From NCBI RefSeq assembly GCF_002355475.1, contig NZ_AP014862.1, positions 4,774,001 to 4,838,000 of the forward strand: a stretch of 64,000 bases of DNA, in the 5' to 3' direction. Below the pieces are notes generated by a model. The model was not told the origin of the DNA. It made no database searches and saw only the letters and a list, made by a program, of their open reading frames with translations. The position numbers were made by a program, and so were the translations under genes. Numbering within the stretch: the first letter of the stretch is position 1; every line of letters starts with the position of its first letter. Below are positions 38,805-47,579 of the stretch, one piece after another. This DNA is from Pseudomonas furukawaii. Lineage in GTDB: Bacteria; Pseudomonadota; Gammaproteobacteria; Pseudomonadales; Pseudomonadaceae.

Positions 38805-38983
38805 GCAGCCGGCTTGCCGGCGAATCGCGTGGATGGCTTCGCGGGCAAGCCCACTCCTACAGCGACTCCGTGCCCGGCCTGGTCTCGTAGGAGCCGGCTT
38901 GCCGGCGAATCGCAAGGGCCGCTTCGCAAGCGAGTTCGCTTGTATGTCGCAAGGTGGGCCTGTCGGGAATGGAGGGACTGAGC
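38805..38983. repeat. REP cluster with conserved tail
   Basis: Three REP-type units: AGCCGGCTTGCCGGCGAATC (around 38817-38836), an inverted unit CGCGGGCAAGCCCACTCCTA (around 38840-38859), and GTAGGAGCCGGCTTGCCGGC starting at 38887. Then comes the tail 38941-38983, nearly identical to 18582-18624. The region 38765-39105 between the Sel1 gene and gacS holds no gene that I can support. Confidence 0.8.
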
Positions 38984-39105
38984 CCACGCCTGCGCATCGA
39001 CACAGCCTGCGAGTGGAAATGATTAGCAGGTTAGGGTTCTGACAAAACTGCCTGAAGATTCCCACCCGATGAGTCGCTAAACTGCCCGAAAAGTGCAAGG
39101 GGAAG

Positions 39106-41868
39106 ATGGGCGTGTACAAGGATCTGGGCATCAAGGGCCGCGTGCTCATGCTGACGCTGCTACCCACCAGCCTGCTGGCGCTGGTCCTGGGTGGCTATTT
39201 CACCTGGGTTCAGCAGGCCGACATGCAGGCCCAGTTGCTCCAGCGGGGGCAGATGATCGCCGAACACCTGGCCCCCTTGGCCGCTCCCGCCCTGACCCGG
39301 GGCGATGCGGTGCTGCTGGAGCGCATCGCCGACCACGCCCTCGACCAGGCCGATGTCCGCGCCGTGAGCTTCATCGGCGCCGACCACCGGCGCCTCGCCC
39401 ACGCCGGCCCGCGCATGCTCAATGAAAGCCCCGCCGGGGAAGCCGGCAGCCTCACCCTGACCAGCAGCACCGAAGCCACGCGCTTCCTGCAACCGGTGTT
39501 CGAACGTCACCGCAATCTCTCCGCAGCCTCCACGAGCCTGGCCGAGGACCACCTGCTGGGCTGGGTGGAGCTGGAGATGTCCCACCAAGGCACCCTGCTT
39601 CGGGGCTACCGCAGCCTGCTGGCCAGCCTGTTGCTGGTGGCCGCCGGCCTGGGGATCACCGCCCTGCTCGCCCTGCGCATGAGCCGCGCCATCAACGACC
39701 CCCTGCGCCGGATCAAGCAGGGCGTGGCGCTGCTCAAGGAAGGCAGGCTGGAAACCCGCCTGCCGCCCCTGGGAAGCCATGAGCTGGACGAACTGGCCTC
39801 GGGCATCAACCGCATGGCCGAGGCGCTGCAGAGCGCCCAGGAAGAAATGCAGCACAACATCGACCAGGCCACCGAGGATGTGCGGCAGAACCTGGAAACC
39901 ATCGAGATCCAGAACATCGAACTGGACCTGGCACGCAAGGAAGCCCTGGAGGCCAGCCGAATCAAATCCGAGTTCCTGGCCAACATGAGCCATGAGATCC
40001 GCACGCCGCTGAACGGCATCCTCGGCTTCACCAACCTGCTGAAGAAGAGCGACCTGACCCCGCGCCAGCAGGATTACCTGTCCACCATCGAAAAATCCGC
40101 GGACAACCTGCTGGGGATCATCAACGAGGTGCTGGACTTCTCGAAGATCGAGGCCGGCAAGCTGGTGCTGGAGAACATCCCCTTCAACCTGCGCGACCTG
40201 GTCCAGGACACCCTCACCATCCTCGCCCCCTCCGCCCATGAAAAACGCCTGGAGCTGGTCAGCCTGGTGTACCGGGACACGCCACTGCAGCTGGTGGGCG
40301 ACCCGATGCGACTGAAGCAGGTGCTGACCAACCTGGTGAGCAACGCCATCAAGTTCACTCGCGAAGGCACCATCGCCGTGCGCGCCATGCTCGAGGACGA
40401 CAGCGACGACGAGCTCGCGCAACTGCGCATCAGCGTTCAGGACACCGGAATCGGCCTCTCCGACGCGGACGTGAGGGCGCTGTTCCAGGCCTTCACCCAG
40501 GCAGACAACTCCCTCTCCCGCCAGGCCGGTGGCACCGGCCTCGGCCTGGTGATCTCCAAGCGCCTGATCGAACAGATGGGCGGCGAGATCGGTGTCAGCA
40601 GCACGCCGGGCGTGGGCTCGGAGTTCTGGATCAGCCTCAGCCTGCCCAAGTCCCTCGATGGCAGCGAGGACGCCTTCGCGCCCAGCCTCGGCCGGCGTCT
40701 GGTCGCCGTGCTGGAGCCGCAGGAACTCACGCGCCAGGCCCTGCACCATCAGCTGGAGGATTGCGGACTGGAGGCTGCGGACTTCTCCAGCCTCGACGCC
40801 CTGGTGGAGGAAGTCGCCGCCCGTCGCCAGGGCAAGCACCCCCTCGGTCTGGCGGTGATCGCCGCCGACAGCCGCAGCCTCTCGCCCGAAGACTTGGCCC
40901 GCCGGGTCTGGGAACTGGAGGAACTGGGTTGCAAGACCCTGGTGCTCTGCCCCACCACCGAGCAGGCGCTCTACCACCGCGTGCTCCCCGAATCCCACAG
41001 CCAGCTGCAAGCCAAGCCGGTGTGTACCCGCAAGCTGCAACAGGCCCTCAGTGTCCTGGTGGCGCCTCGCCAGGCGGCGGTCGAGCCCAGCGGCCCCGTC
41101 GTCAGTCGCGCCCCACGGTTGCTCTGCGTCGACGACAACCCCGCCAACCTGCTGCTGGTGCAGACCCTGCTCGGCGACATGGGCGCCGACGTCCTGGCCG
41201 TCGACAGCGGATTCGCCGCCCTGGAGGCGGTGCAGCGGGAGCGCTTCGACCTGGTGCTGATGGATGTGCAGATGCCCGGCATGGACGGCCGCCAGGCCAC
41301 CGAAGCCATCCGCCGCTGGGAAAGCCAGCAGGGCCTGGATCCGGTGCCCATCGTCGCGCTGACCGCCCATGCCCTGGCCAACGAGAAGCGCGCCCTGCTC
41401 CAGGGCGGCATGGACGACTACCTGACCAAGCCCATCGGCGAGCGCCAACTGGCCCAGGTGGTCCTCAAATGGAGCGGCCTGACCCTCGGCAACCAGGGGG
41501 CTCCGCGCGCCATCCACGGGCCCCACGCCGAACGGGCGCTGCAGGTGCTGGACCCGGAAGAAGGCCTGCGCCTGGCCGCCGGCAAGGCCGACCTGGCCGC
41601 CGATATGCTTTCCATGCTGCTGGCCTCCCTGGACGCCGACCGCCAAGCCATCGCCCAGGCCGCCCGCAGCGGCGACCGAACCGCCCTGCTGGAGCGTGTC
41701 CATCGCCTCCACGGCGCCACCCGTTACTGCGGCGTGCCTCAGTTGCGCGCCGCCTGCCAGCTCAGCGAAACCCTGATCAAGCAGAACGACCCGGAGGCCC
41801 AGCACGCGCTGGAGGAACTGGACGCCGCCATCCAGCGCCTCGCGGACGTTGCCCGGGAGGAGGCCTGA
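39106..41868 (+). CDS. gacS: GacS, hybrid sensor histidine kinase
   Basis: A 920-residue tripartite hybrid kinase of the GacS/BarA type that feeds GacA and the RsmA/RsmY/RsmZ pathway controlling secondary metabolism and lifestyle. Order: TM1 (about 12-35), periplasmic domain (about 36-168), TM2 (about 170-192), HAMP (about 192-245), coiled coil, HisKA with His296 in NMSHEIRTPLNGILGF, HATPase_c with GTGLGLVISKRLIEQMGG, receiver with phospho-Asp in LVLMDVQMPGMDG (about 720), and HPt with His in RVHRLHGATRYCG (about 865). The ORF start at 39106 gives MGVYKDLGIKGRVLML. All phosphorelay residues are intact. Confidence 0.95.
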   Translation: MGVYKDLGIKGRVLMLTLLPTSLLALVLGGYFTWVQQADMQAQLLQRGQMIAEHLAPLAAPALTRGDAVLLERIADHALDQADVRAVSFIGADHRRLAHAGPRMLNESPAGEAGSLTLTSSTEATRFLQPVFERHRNLSAASTSLAEDHLLGWVELEMSHQGTLLRGYRSLLASLLLVAAGLGITALLALRMSRAINDPLRRIKQGVALLKEGRLETRLPPLGSHELDELASGINRMAEALQSAQEEMQHNIDQATEDVRQNLETIEIQNIELDLARKEALEASRIKSEFLANMSHEIRTPLNGILGFTNLLKKSDLTPRQQDYLSTIEKSADNLLGIINEVLDFSKIEAGKLVLENIPFNLRDLVQDTLTILAPSAHEKRLELVSLVYRDTPLQLVGDPMRLKQVLTNLVSNAIKFTREGTIAVRAMLEDDSDDELAQLRISVQDTGIGLSDADVRALFQAFTQADNSLSRQAGGTGLGLVISKRLIEQMGGEIGVSSTPGVGSEFWISLSLPKSLDGSEDAFAPSLGRRLVAVLEPQELTRQALHHQLEDCGLEAADFSSLDALVEEVAARRQGKHPLGLAVIAADSRSLSPEDLARRVWELEELGCKTLVLCPTTEQALYHRVLPESHSQLQAKPVCTRKLQQALSVLVAPRQAAVEPSGPVVSRAPRLLCVDDNPANLLLVQTLLGDMGADVLAVDSGFAALEAVQRERFDLVLMDVQMPGMDGRQATEAIRRWESQQGLDPVPIVALTAHALANEKRALLQGGMDDYLTKPIGERQLAQVVLKWSGLTLGNQGAPRAIHGPHAERALQVLDPEEGLRLAAGKADLAADMLSMLLASLDADRQAIAQAARSGDRTALLERVHRLHGATRYCGVPQLRAACQLSETLIKQNDPEAQHALEELDAAIQRLADVAREEA

Positions 41869-41929
41869 TCCGCGACAATGGGCGCTGGCCAGCGGCCAGC
41901 TATGCTGCTGAACGACACAAGGAGATCCC

Positions 41930-42916
41930 ATGCGAACCATCCTGTTCAGCAGCCAGGCCCATGACCGCGACAGCTTCCTGGGCGCCAATCCCACCGTCGA
42001 ACTGCATTTCCAGCAAGCCCGCCTGACCCTCGACACCACGGCGCTGGCCAATGGCTTCGACGTGGTCTGCGCCTTCATCAACGACGACCTCTCCGCACCG
42101 GTACTGGAGCGCCTCGCCAACGGCGGCACCCGACTCGTCGCACTGCGCTCGGCCGGCTACAACCATGTGGACCTGGCCGCCGCCGAGCGACTCGGGCTCA
42201 CCGTGGTGCGGGTACCCGCCTACTCGCCCCATGCGGTGGCCGAGCACGCGGTAGCGCTTATCCTCGCCCTCAACCGACGCCTCCACCGCGCCTACAACCG
42301 CACCCGCGAGGGCGACTTCAGCCTCCACGGCCTGACCGGTTTCGACCTGGTGGGCAAGACCGTCGGTGTGGTCGGCACCGGGCAGATCGGCGAGGCCTTC
42401 GCCCGCATCATGGCCGGCTTCGGCTGCGGCCTGCTGGCCCACGATCCGCAGCGCAATCCGGGCGTCGAGGCGCTGGGTGCCCTGTACGTGGACCTGCCGG
42501 ACCTGTTGGCCAACAGCGACATCCTCAGCCTGCACTGCCCGCTGAACGACGCGACACGCCACCTGATCAACGCCGACAGCCTGACCCGGATGAAACCCGG
42601 CGCCATGCTGATCAACACCGGCCGTGGCGCCCTGGTCGACACCCCTGCCCTGATCGAGGCCCTGAAATCCGGCCAGCTCGGCTACCTCGGCCTGGACGTC
42701 TATGAAGAAGAAGCCAACCTGTTCTTCGAGGATCGCTCCGACCTGCCCCTGCAGGACGACGTGCTGGCGCGATTGCTGACCTTTCCCAACGTGATAGTCA
42801 CGGCCCACCAGGCCTTCCTGACCCGCGAGGCCCTGGCCGCCATCGCTCGCACCACCCTGGACAACATCACCGCCTGGGCTGCCGGACAGCCGTGCAATCA
42901 GGTGCAAGCCCAGTGA
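41930..42916 (+). CDS. ldhA: D-lactate dehydrogenase LdhA
   Basis: A 328-residue D-2-hydroxyacid dehydrogenase reducing pyruvate to D-lactate with NADH in anaerobic conditions. The NAD-binding motif is [19 protein letters not shown] (about 144-162). The catalytic Arg lies near [18 protein letters not shown], Glu near [16 protein letters not shown], and His in [13 protein letters not shown] (about 295). AAGGAG precedes the start. It follows gacS, as in P. aeruginosa. Confidence 0.93.
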   Translation: MRTILFSSQAHDRDSFLGANPTVELHFQQARLTLDTTALANGFDVVCAFINDDLSAPVLERLANGGTRLVALRSAGYNHVDLAAAERLGLTVVRVPAYSPHAVAEHAVALILALNRRLHRAYNRTREGDFSLHGLTGFDLVGKTVGVVGTGQIGEAFARIMAGFGCGLLAHDPQRNPGVEALGALYVDLPDLLANSDILSLHCPLNDATRHLINADSLTRMKPGAMLINTGRGALVDTPALIEALKSGQLGYLGLDVYEEEANLFFEDRSDLPLQDDVLARLLTFPNVIVTAHQAFLTREALAAIARTTLDNITAWAAGQPCNQVQAQ

Positions 42917-42947
42917 TGGTAGGATGCGCGACCTAGCTGGAGGACCC

Positions 42948-43388
42948 ATGGCCGAACACGATTTCCGTTACAACCTGCTCAACCCTGCCCACACCCTGAA
43001 CGAATGCCGCGCGCTGTCCCCGGGCCTGTACCAGGTCACGGGCACTGGCGGCTCGATCCAGTCGGGCGACACCCTGCTGGTCACCCTCAAGGGCAGCCGC
43101 GACCTCAGCATGCGCCTGACCGTGGACAAGGTACGCCACCTGATCAACCCGCCCGGCCAGTGGCTGGCGGTGGCCAAGGGTCCGGCCTTCAAGGAACTCG
43201 CCATCCACAACTGGAAAGTGGACTGCGATGCCTGTGGCGCGCACCTGGACTTCGAGTTCGCCGTGGACGGCGGACTCGGCAAGGCGGCCCAGGCGCCGGC
43301 CGCCGAAGCCCGCATCGCCGAACTGGGCTGGCGCAGCCAGGCCGGCAAGCACTACTGCCCGAACTGTCGTCAGGAGGACACCCCATGA
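42948..43388 (+). CDS. Small conserved protein with C-terminal zinc-like knuckles
   Basis: A 146-residue protein starting MAEHDFRYNLLNPAHTLNEC at 42948 after GGAGG. Two CxxC pairs, CDACGAHLDF (about 99) and CPNCRQE (about 138), suggest a zinc ribbon. The middle is strand-rich (SGDTLLVTLKGSRDLSMRLT). Unknown function; a similar gene follows ldhA in P. aeruginosa. Its stop overlaps the next start (ATGA). Confidence 0.82.
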   Translation: MAEHDFRYNLLNPAHTLNECRALSPGLYQVTGTGGSIQSGDTLLVTLKGSRDLSMRLTVDKVRHLINPPGQWLAVAKGPAFKELAIHNWKVDCDACGAHLDFEFAVDGGLGKAAQAPAAEARIAELGWRSQAGKHYCPNCRQEDTP

Positions 43389-43792
43389 ACCACAGCGCCC
43401 TGCCGTTGATCGTGCTGGCCACCGCCCTCGCCGGCTGCGCCAGCGATCGCCCGCGCCTGGAAACCGGCACCACCTACCAGGTGGAATGGATAGGCGAGCG
43501 ACCGCTGATCGATCGCAGTCACCTGACCATTACCCTGGGCGACGACAACCGCGCCTACGGCAACGCCGGCTGCAACCACTGGTTCGCATCCTATGAACTG
43601 AAGGGCGACACCCTGACCTTCGGCGCCGCGGGCAGCACCCGCAAACTGTGCGCCCCGGCCCTGATGGAGCAGGAACAACGCTTCCTCGAGGCCCTGGACA
43701 AGGTGCAACGCTGGGACATCTCCCCTATCGACCAACTGCGCCTGTGGCCAGCCGAGGGCAAACCGATCCGGCTCTGGCCGGTGGAAGGCTGA
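43385..43792 (+). CDS. META-domain (HslJ-like) lipoprotein
   Basis: A 135-residue lipoprotein with a META domain. The signal MNHSALPLIVLATALAGC has the lipobox LAGC at Cys18. The META-type features are NAGCNHWFASYELKGDTLTF and the Cys in STRKLCAPALMEQEQRFLE, similar to HslJ, which is linked to heat shock and novobiocin resistance in E. coli. Likely an outer-membrane lipoprotein; role unproven. It is translationally coupled to the preceding gene. Confidence 0.88.
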   Translation: MNHSALPLIVLATALAGCASDRPRLETGTTYQVEWIGERPLIDRSHLTITLGDDNRAYGNAGCNHWFASYELKGDTLTFGAAGSTRKLCAPALMEQEQRFLEALDKVQRWDISPIDQLRLWPAEGKPIRLWPVEG

Positions 43793-43798
43793 GCCCGC

Positions 43799-44854
43799 CT
43801 AGAACAGGCTCAACTGCTCGGCGACTCCACGCAGGTCCTGCAAGCGCACGCCCACCCCGATCAGCCGCACCGGTTTATCGCCCCGGGCGAACGCCGCGCT
43901 GAGCAGTTGCCGGTAGCTGTCCAGGTCGCGCCGGGCGCCGGCCTGTTCCAGGGTGGTCTGGGTAAAGTCGTGGAACTTCAGTTTCACGAAGGGCTTGTCC
44001 GGCTTGTAGCTGGCGTCCAGCCGCGCCATGCGCCCGCGCAATTCGTCCAGCAGGGCCGGTAACTGCGCCAGGCAGGCCGGCAGATCCGGCAGATCGCGGT
44101 CATAGGTGTTCTCGACGCTGATGGACTGCCGCCGGCTGTCCACCTGCACGCTACGCTCGTCCTGTCCCCGCGCCAGGTTATAGAGGCGCTCGCCGAAACT
44201 GCCGAACTCCCGGGCCAGGGTCAGTTTGTTCCAGTCACGCAGGTCGGCGCAGGTGCGCACTCCCAGGCGCGCCAGCTTCTCCGCCGTGACCTTGCCCACC
44301 CCATGCAACTTGCTCACCGGCAGCGCGGCGACGAAGTCGTCCACCTGGTCCGGAGTGATCACGAACAGGCCGTCGGGCTTGCGCCAGTCGCTGGCGATCT
44401 TGGCCAGGAATTTGTTCGGCGCCACGCCGGCGGACACGGTGATAAGCAACTCCGCTGCAACTCGCCGCCGGATCTCCTGGGCGATGCGAGTGGCGCTGCC
44501 AGCGAAGTGCGGGCTGTCGGAGACGTCCAGGTAGGCTTCGTCCAGGGACAGGGGCTCGATGACCTCGGTGAAGTCACGAAAGATCTGGTGGATCTGCCGC
44601 GACACCCCTTTGTAGACGTCCATGCGCGGCCGGACGATGGTCAGGTCCGGGCAAAGCTTGACCGCCGTGCGCATGGGCATGGCCGAGCGCACGCCGTAGG
44701 CTCGCGCATCGTAATTGCAGGTGGCGACCACACCGCGCTTGTCCGGCGAGCCGCCGACGGCCAGTGGCTTGCCTGCCAGGCTGGGGTCGTCGCGCATCTC
44801 GATGGCGGCATAGAAACAATCGCAGTCAATGTGGACGATTTTTCTTTGGCTCAT
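43799..44854 (-). CDS. dinB: DNA polymerase IV (DinB)
   Basis: A 351-residue Y-family translesion polymerase. Catalytic carboxylates: Asp in IVHIDCDCFYAAIEM (about 8-18) and the pair in PLSLDEAYLDVSD (about 100-112). The helix-hairpin-helix segment AALPVSKLHGVGKVTAEKL (about 172-190) and the C-terminal little-finger domain are present. It ends EQLSLF, the beta-clamp-binding motif. No typical LexA box was found by eye just upstream. It is the last clear core gene before the prophage-related region. Confidence 0.95.
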   Translation of the reverse strand: MSQRKIVHIDCDCFYAAIEMRDDPSLAGKPLAVGGSPDKRGVVATCNYDARAYGVRSAMPMRTAVKLCPDLTIVRPRMDVYKGVSRQIHQIFRDFTEVIEPLSLDEAYLDVSDSPHFAGSATRIAQEIRRRVAAELLITVSAGVAPNKFLAKIASDWRKPDGLFVITPDQVDDFVAALPVSKLHGVGKVTAEKLARLGVRTCADLRDWNKLTLAREFGSFGERLYNLARGQDERSVQVDSRRQSISVENTYDRDLPDLPACLAQLPALLDELRGRMARLDASYKPDKPFVKLKFHDFTQTTLEQAGARRDLDSYRQLLSAAFARGDKPVRLIGVGVRLQDLRGVAEQLSLF

Positions 44855-45172
44855 AAGCTGATGATATTTATGGTTTTTTTACAGAAACAGCCAATTGCTA
44901 CCCTCTTTGATACCCGCCTTTTTTAAAGCTGCAAAATTTTGAAGAGCGCATGAAACGCACGCATCAGAATTTTCCGACGGGCGGCCGCCATGAGATCTCG
45001 GCCCCCCCCCTCGGGTAGGCCAGTCACTGCCCAAGACGCGCAGCTACGCTGGGGCGTAGATCTATACGGGCTATTGAGCCATGACCTATAGTCTCACCCA
45101 GGGATTGTCCAGAGTGGCCGAAGCCGACTCGACGTGCCATGATTGCGGGCTGCCAGATTTCACGCCTTTGGG
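44855..45172. other. Interval between dinB and the MBL cassette
   Basis: About 318 bp with no supported gene. It starts AT-rich (44860-44950), has a C-run near 45002-45010 and then mixed sequence. One or both of the dinB and cassette promoters and possibly a prophage attachment site would fall here, but the other end of the prophage is outside the window, so I cannot pair an att site. Confidence 0.45.
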
Positions 45173-45880
45173 ATGAGGGTTACTGTGAGACATTCACCAG
45201 AAATAGAGGAAGTGACGATCGTGATCGTGGGTGTCTTCACGCCCGGGATCATGTCTCCGTTCTGGTTCTCGTTCCACGGATTAGTAAGTACCCGAGAAGC
45301 TGAAGAAGCTACCGTAACGCTAATGACTCCGGAACTGACCCAGATAGATTTTGGATGGGGAAGATTCTACGCCGACCAGCAGCGCATACAAGTTTCCACA
45401 TCTCAGTCCCCATGGGTAAGAGCAAGCGACCTAATTTCCAAAATGCTCAGCGAAGTACTGCCTGGCACTACCTGTCGAGCAGTTGGCATTAATGTCTCAA
45501 TGGACTACCCGGTTACTGCAGAGCAACGCGAATCTCTTGGCCAAAAACTCGCTCCAAGAGATGCTTGGGGAAACTGGGGGAAACGCTTGAACAATGCCGA
45601 CCCGACAAAGCCGAGCAACGGCCTTACCCTAATAACCATGCGACAGGGTTCTGACCTAGAGAACCCTTACAATAAGTATGTGGATGTTTCCGTTAAAAGC
45701 TCTAACATCCTGAAACCATACGGCATATCCATATATATCAACGATCATTATTCGTACATGGATGAACCGGATTCCAGTGTAAATTCCGAGATTGCTGCAA
45801 AGACGCTCGCATCAGAATTCGAAAAGTCTTTGGAACGGTCTCACTCAATTGCGGAAGAAATTATGCAAGGAGTTGAATAA
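45173..45880 (+). CDS. MBL cassette gene 1: unknown protein
   Basis: About 235 residues, start uncertain (ATG at 45173; GTG codons at 45212 and 45221 have a better-placed AGAGGAA). No signal or membrane helices. It is strand-rich: FWFSFHGLVSTREAEEATVT, DFGWGRFYADQQRIQVSTS, then helix VRASDLISKMLSEVL, then AVGINVSMDYPV, and a C-terminal YGISIYINDHYSY followed by a helix ending EFEKSLERS. This order recalls cargo gene A of the satellite. Not recognised. AT-rich compared with the core; the stop overlaps the next ATG by one base, so the genes form an operon. Confidence 0.7.
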   Translation: MRVTVRHSPEIEEVTIVIVGVFTPGIMSPFWFSFHGLVSTREAEEATVTLMTPELTQIDFGWGRFYADQQRIQVSTSQSPWVRASDLISKMLSEVLPGTTCRAVGINVSMDYPVTAEQRESLGQKLAPRDAWGNWGKRLNNADPTKPSNGLTLITMRQGSDLENPYNKYVDVSVKSSNILKPYGISIYINDHYSYMDEPDSSVNSEIAAKTLASEFEKSLERSHSIAEEIMQGVE

Positions 45881-46440
45881 TGGGCGCTACAGCTGCTTTG
45901 ATATTTGACTCGAGCGCGGAGCTAAATCTCCCCGAGCACAACCAAACAGCACGCCCCTTTTCAGCAGCGGCCAACTCTCCTCGAATCCACGCATCGAGCT
46001 ATGATTATTCCGCTCTTGTCGACCTTAACGAACCCGACAACAGTCTAGCAAAACCTCAGTCCCCGATTGAGCAACCAGCCCAAACAAGGATACTGCATAG
46101 TTTTGAGTTTGAATGCTCCTTCGTGGCAGAACAAGAGTGGGAAGGTTGCGTAACTTGGTTTGACGACAAGCAATTCCACGCTCATCTTCTAGACCTTACC
46201 AACGAAGGCATTGAGGAAGAAGCAGTATTCGATATCGGCGAAATATCAAGCATCCACCATGACCTTTTAAAAGAAGGCGCCCTATTCAGATGGTCAATCG
46301 GATATCAACGCCAGAAGGGTGGAACAAGAAGCAAAGTATCTAGCTTAGTCTTCAGGCGCCTACCTGCCTGGAGCGCGCGCGACATTGAAAGAAGCAAGAA
46401 GGAAGCCGACGACTTGCTGGCCGATCTTCAATGGGATTGA
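45880..46440 (+). CDS. MBL cassette gene 2: unknown protein
   Basis: A 186-residue protein. Residues 1-70 are low in order (Pro, Ser, Ala and Asn-rich); residues 72-160 are a compact domain of probable strands: LHSFEFECSFVAEQEWEGCV, TWFDDKQFHAHLLDLTN, AVFDIGEISSIHHDLLK, ALFRWSIGYQRQKGGTR. The C-terminus is a charged helix (ARDIERSKKEADDLLADLQ). No known domain recognised. Its TGA stop is in the same frame as the following hydrolase gene with no other stop between them. Confidence 0.72.
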   Translation: MGATAALIFDSSAELNLPEHNQTARPFSAAANSPRIHASSYDYSALVDLNEPDNSLAKPQSPIEQPAQTRILHSFEFECSFVAEQEWEGCVTWFDDKQFHAHLLDLTNEGIEEEAVFDIGEISSIHHDLLKEGALFRWSIGYQRQKGGTRSKVSSLVFRRLPAWSARDIERSKKEADDLLADLQWD

Positions 46441-46452
46441 AGGGACAATAAA

Positions 46453-47523
46453 ATTACCAGCTTTACCTTTGAGGTCAATCTGTTTGGGCCTGGTTATGGC
46501 GAATGCATTGTCGCCAAAATCGACCATGACAAATGGATGATTGTGGACTCTTGCCAGGATGAAGCAGGTAAACCTGCTGCACTCTCATACCTTGAGCAAA
46601 TTGGAGTCCCGCCAGAGCAAGTTTCTCTAGTAGTGGTTACTCATTGGCATGATGACCACGTCAGAGGGCTATCAGAAATTGTACAAACTTGCACCAATGC
46701 AGTGTTCTGTATGAGCAATGTATTTTCAAGATCCGAGTTTGTGGCATTCTTGACAGCCTTCAATCAGACGCCACCCAACGACAAATTTTCATCTGGATCT
46801 ATGGAGCTAATTCGCTCTCTAAGGTTACTCAGCGAACGGAAAGCTATCCCGCGCAGGGCCGAACCTGATCGGCGGCTCTTCTGTACGAAAATTGCCGATG
46901 GTGACGAAATTGAAATTTGGTCCTTATCCCCTTCTGATGCGTGCATGGAAAGGTTCATGAGATATATCGCATCGAATATGCCCCAGAAGGGGGTAACCAA
47001 GACTAGAGCACCATCGATCCACGCAAACGAAACAGCGGTCGCACTTCTTATAAAGTATGGTAATCATGCTGTACTTCTTGGAGCTGACCTAGAAGAAACC
47101 CATAAAGGCTGGACCGCTATTCTTGAGTCTGGCGGGCGACCCCAACAAAAATCGACACTATTTAAGGTACCGCATCACGGCTCGCAGAATGGCCACCATG
47201 ACGGCGTCTGGGAAAAAATGCTTGCCCCAAATCCAGTGAGCATACTTACGCCATACAACCGCGGCTCAAAGCTTCCTACCGAAGCTGACATCGCGCGTAT
47301 CGCGAAACGCTCCGAGCGTGCATTTACTACGCGTCATCTGCGGAAGACACGAAAACCCTCGCGCTCCTCCCTTGTTGAGAAAATGATTAAAGCAACTGCC
47401 ACAGAGATAGCCCCAATCGACAAAAGCATTGGACACATCCGGGCCACGCTTAATCCTCACACCGACGACTGGGATATCGAGCTTCATAAGGGCGCGGCCC
47501 CCCTTCTTGATGCTACTGCTTGA
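46453..47523 (+). CDS. MBL cassette gene 3: metallo-beta-lactamase-fold hydrolase, probable AUU start
   Basis: About 356 residues. The motifs are VVVTHWHDDHVRGLSEI (H-x-H-x-D-H metal site), VLLGADLEETHKGW (metal-bridging Asp) and FKVPHHGSQNGHHDGVW. These match the ComEC/Rec2-like MBL hydrolases, some of which act on nucleic acids or small molecules in anti-phage systems. The first ATG (46537) would cut off the conserved-looking opening FEVNLFGPGYGECIV and WMIVDSC. In frame upstream there is only the TGA of gene 2, twelve bases before an ATT at 46453 that has AGGGA seven bases before it. An AUU start, as in infC, is therefore proposed. Confidence 0.78.
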   Translation: MTSFTFEVNLFGPGYGECIVAKIDHDKWMIVDSCQDEAGKPAALSYLEQIGVPPEQVSLVVVTHWHDDHVRGLSEIVQTCTNAVFCMSNVFSRSEFVAFLTAFNQTPPNDKFSSGSMELIRSLRLLSERKAIPRRAEPDRRLFCTKIADGDEIEIWSLSPSDACMERFMRYIASNMPQKGVTKTRAPSIHANETAVALLIKYGNHAVLLGADLEETHKGWTAILESGGRPQQKSTLFKVPHHGSQNGHHDGVWEKMLAPNPVSILTPYNRGSKLPTEADIARIAKRSERAFTTRHLRKTRKPSRSSLVEKMIKATATEIAPIDKSIGHIRATLNPHTDDWDIELHKGAAPLLDATA

Positions 47524-47579
47524 AGCTTGGTAGCCCCTCTGGGACGACCAAGACCAACAGGAAAGACCGACTATTAACA

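Noticed and set aside
18531-38983. CRISPR array from repeated palindromes
   Set aside because: The units are REP sequences at two loci, without regular spacers or cas genes.
39160-42129. 989-codon frame opposite gacS
   Set aside because: It mirrors the third-position bias of gacS; no motifs or ribosome binding site, and it crosses into ldhA.
45143-45172. TTG start for MBL cassette gene 1
   Set aside because: No ribosome binding site; downstream ATG or GTG codons are better candidates.
46438-46440. TGA between MBL cassette genes 2 and 3 as a selenocysteine or readthrough site
   Set aside because: No selenocysteine element was seen and a ribosome binding site with an ATT start follows, so a separate gene is simpler; kept only as an alternative.
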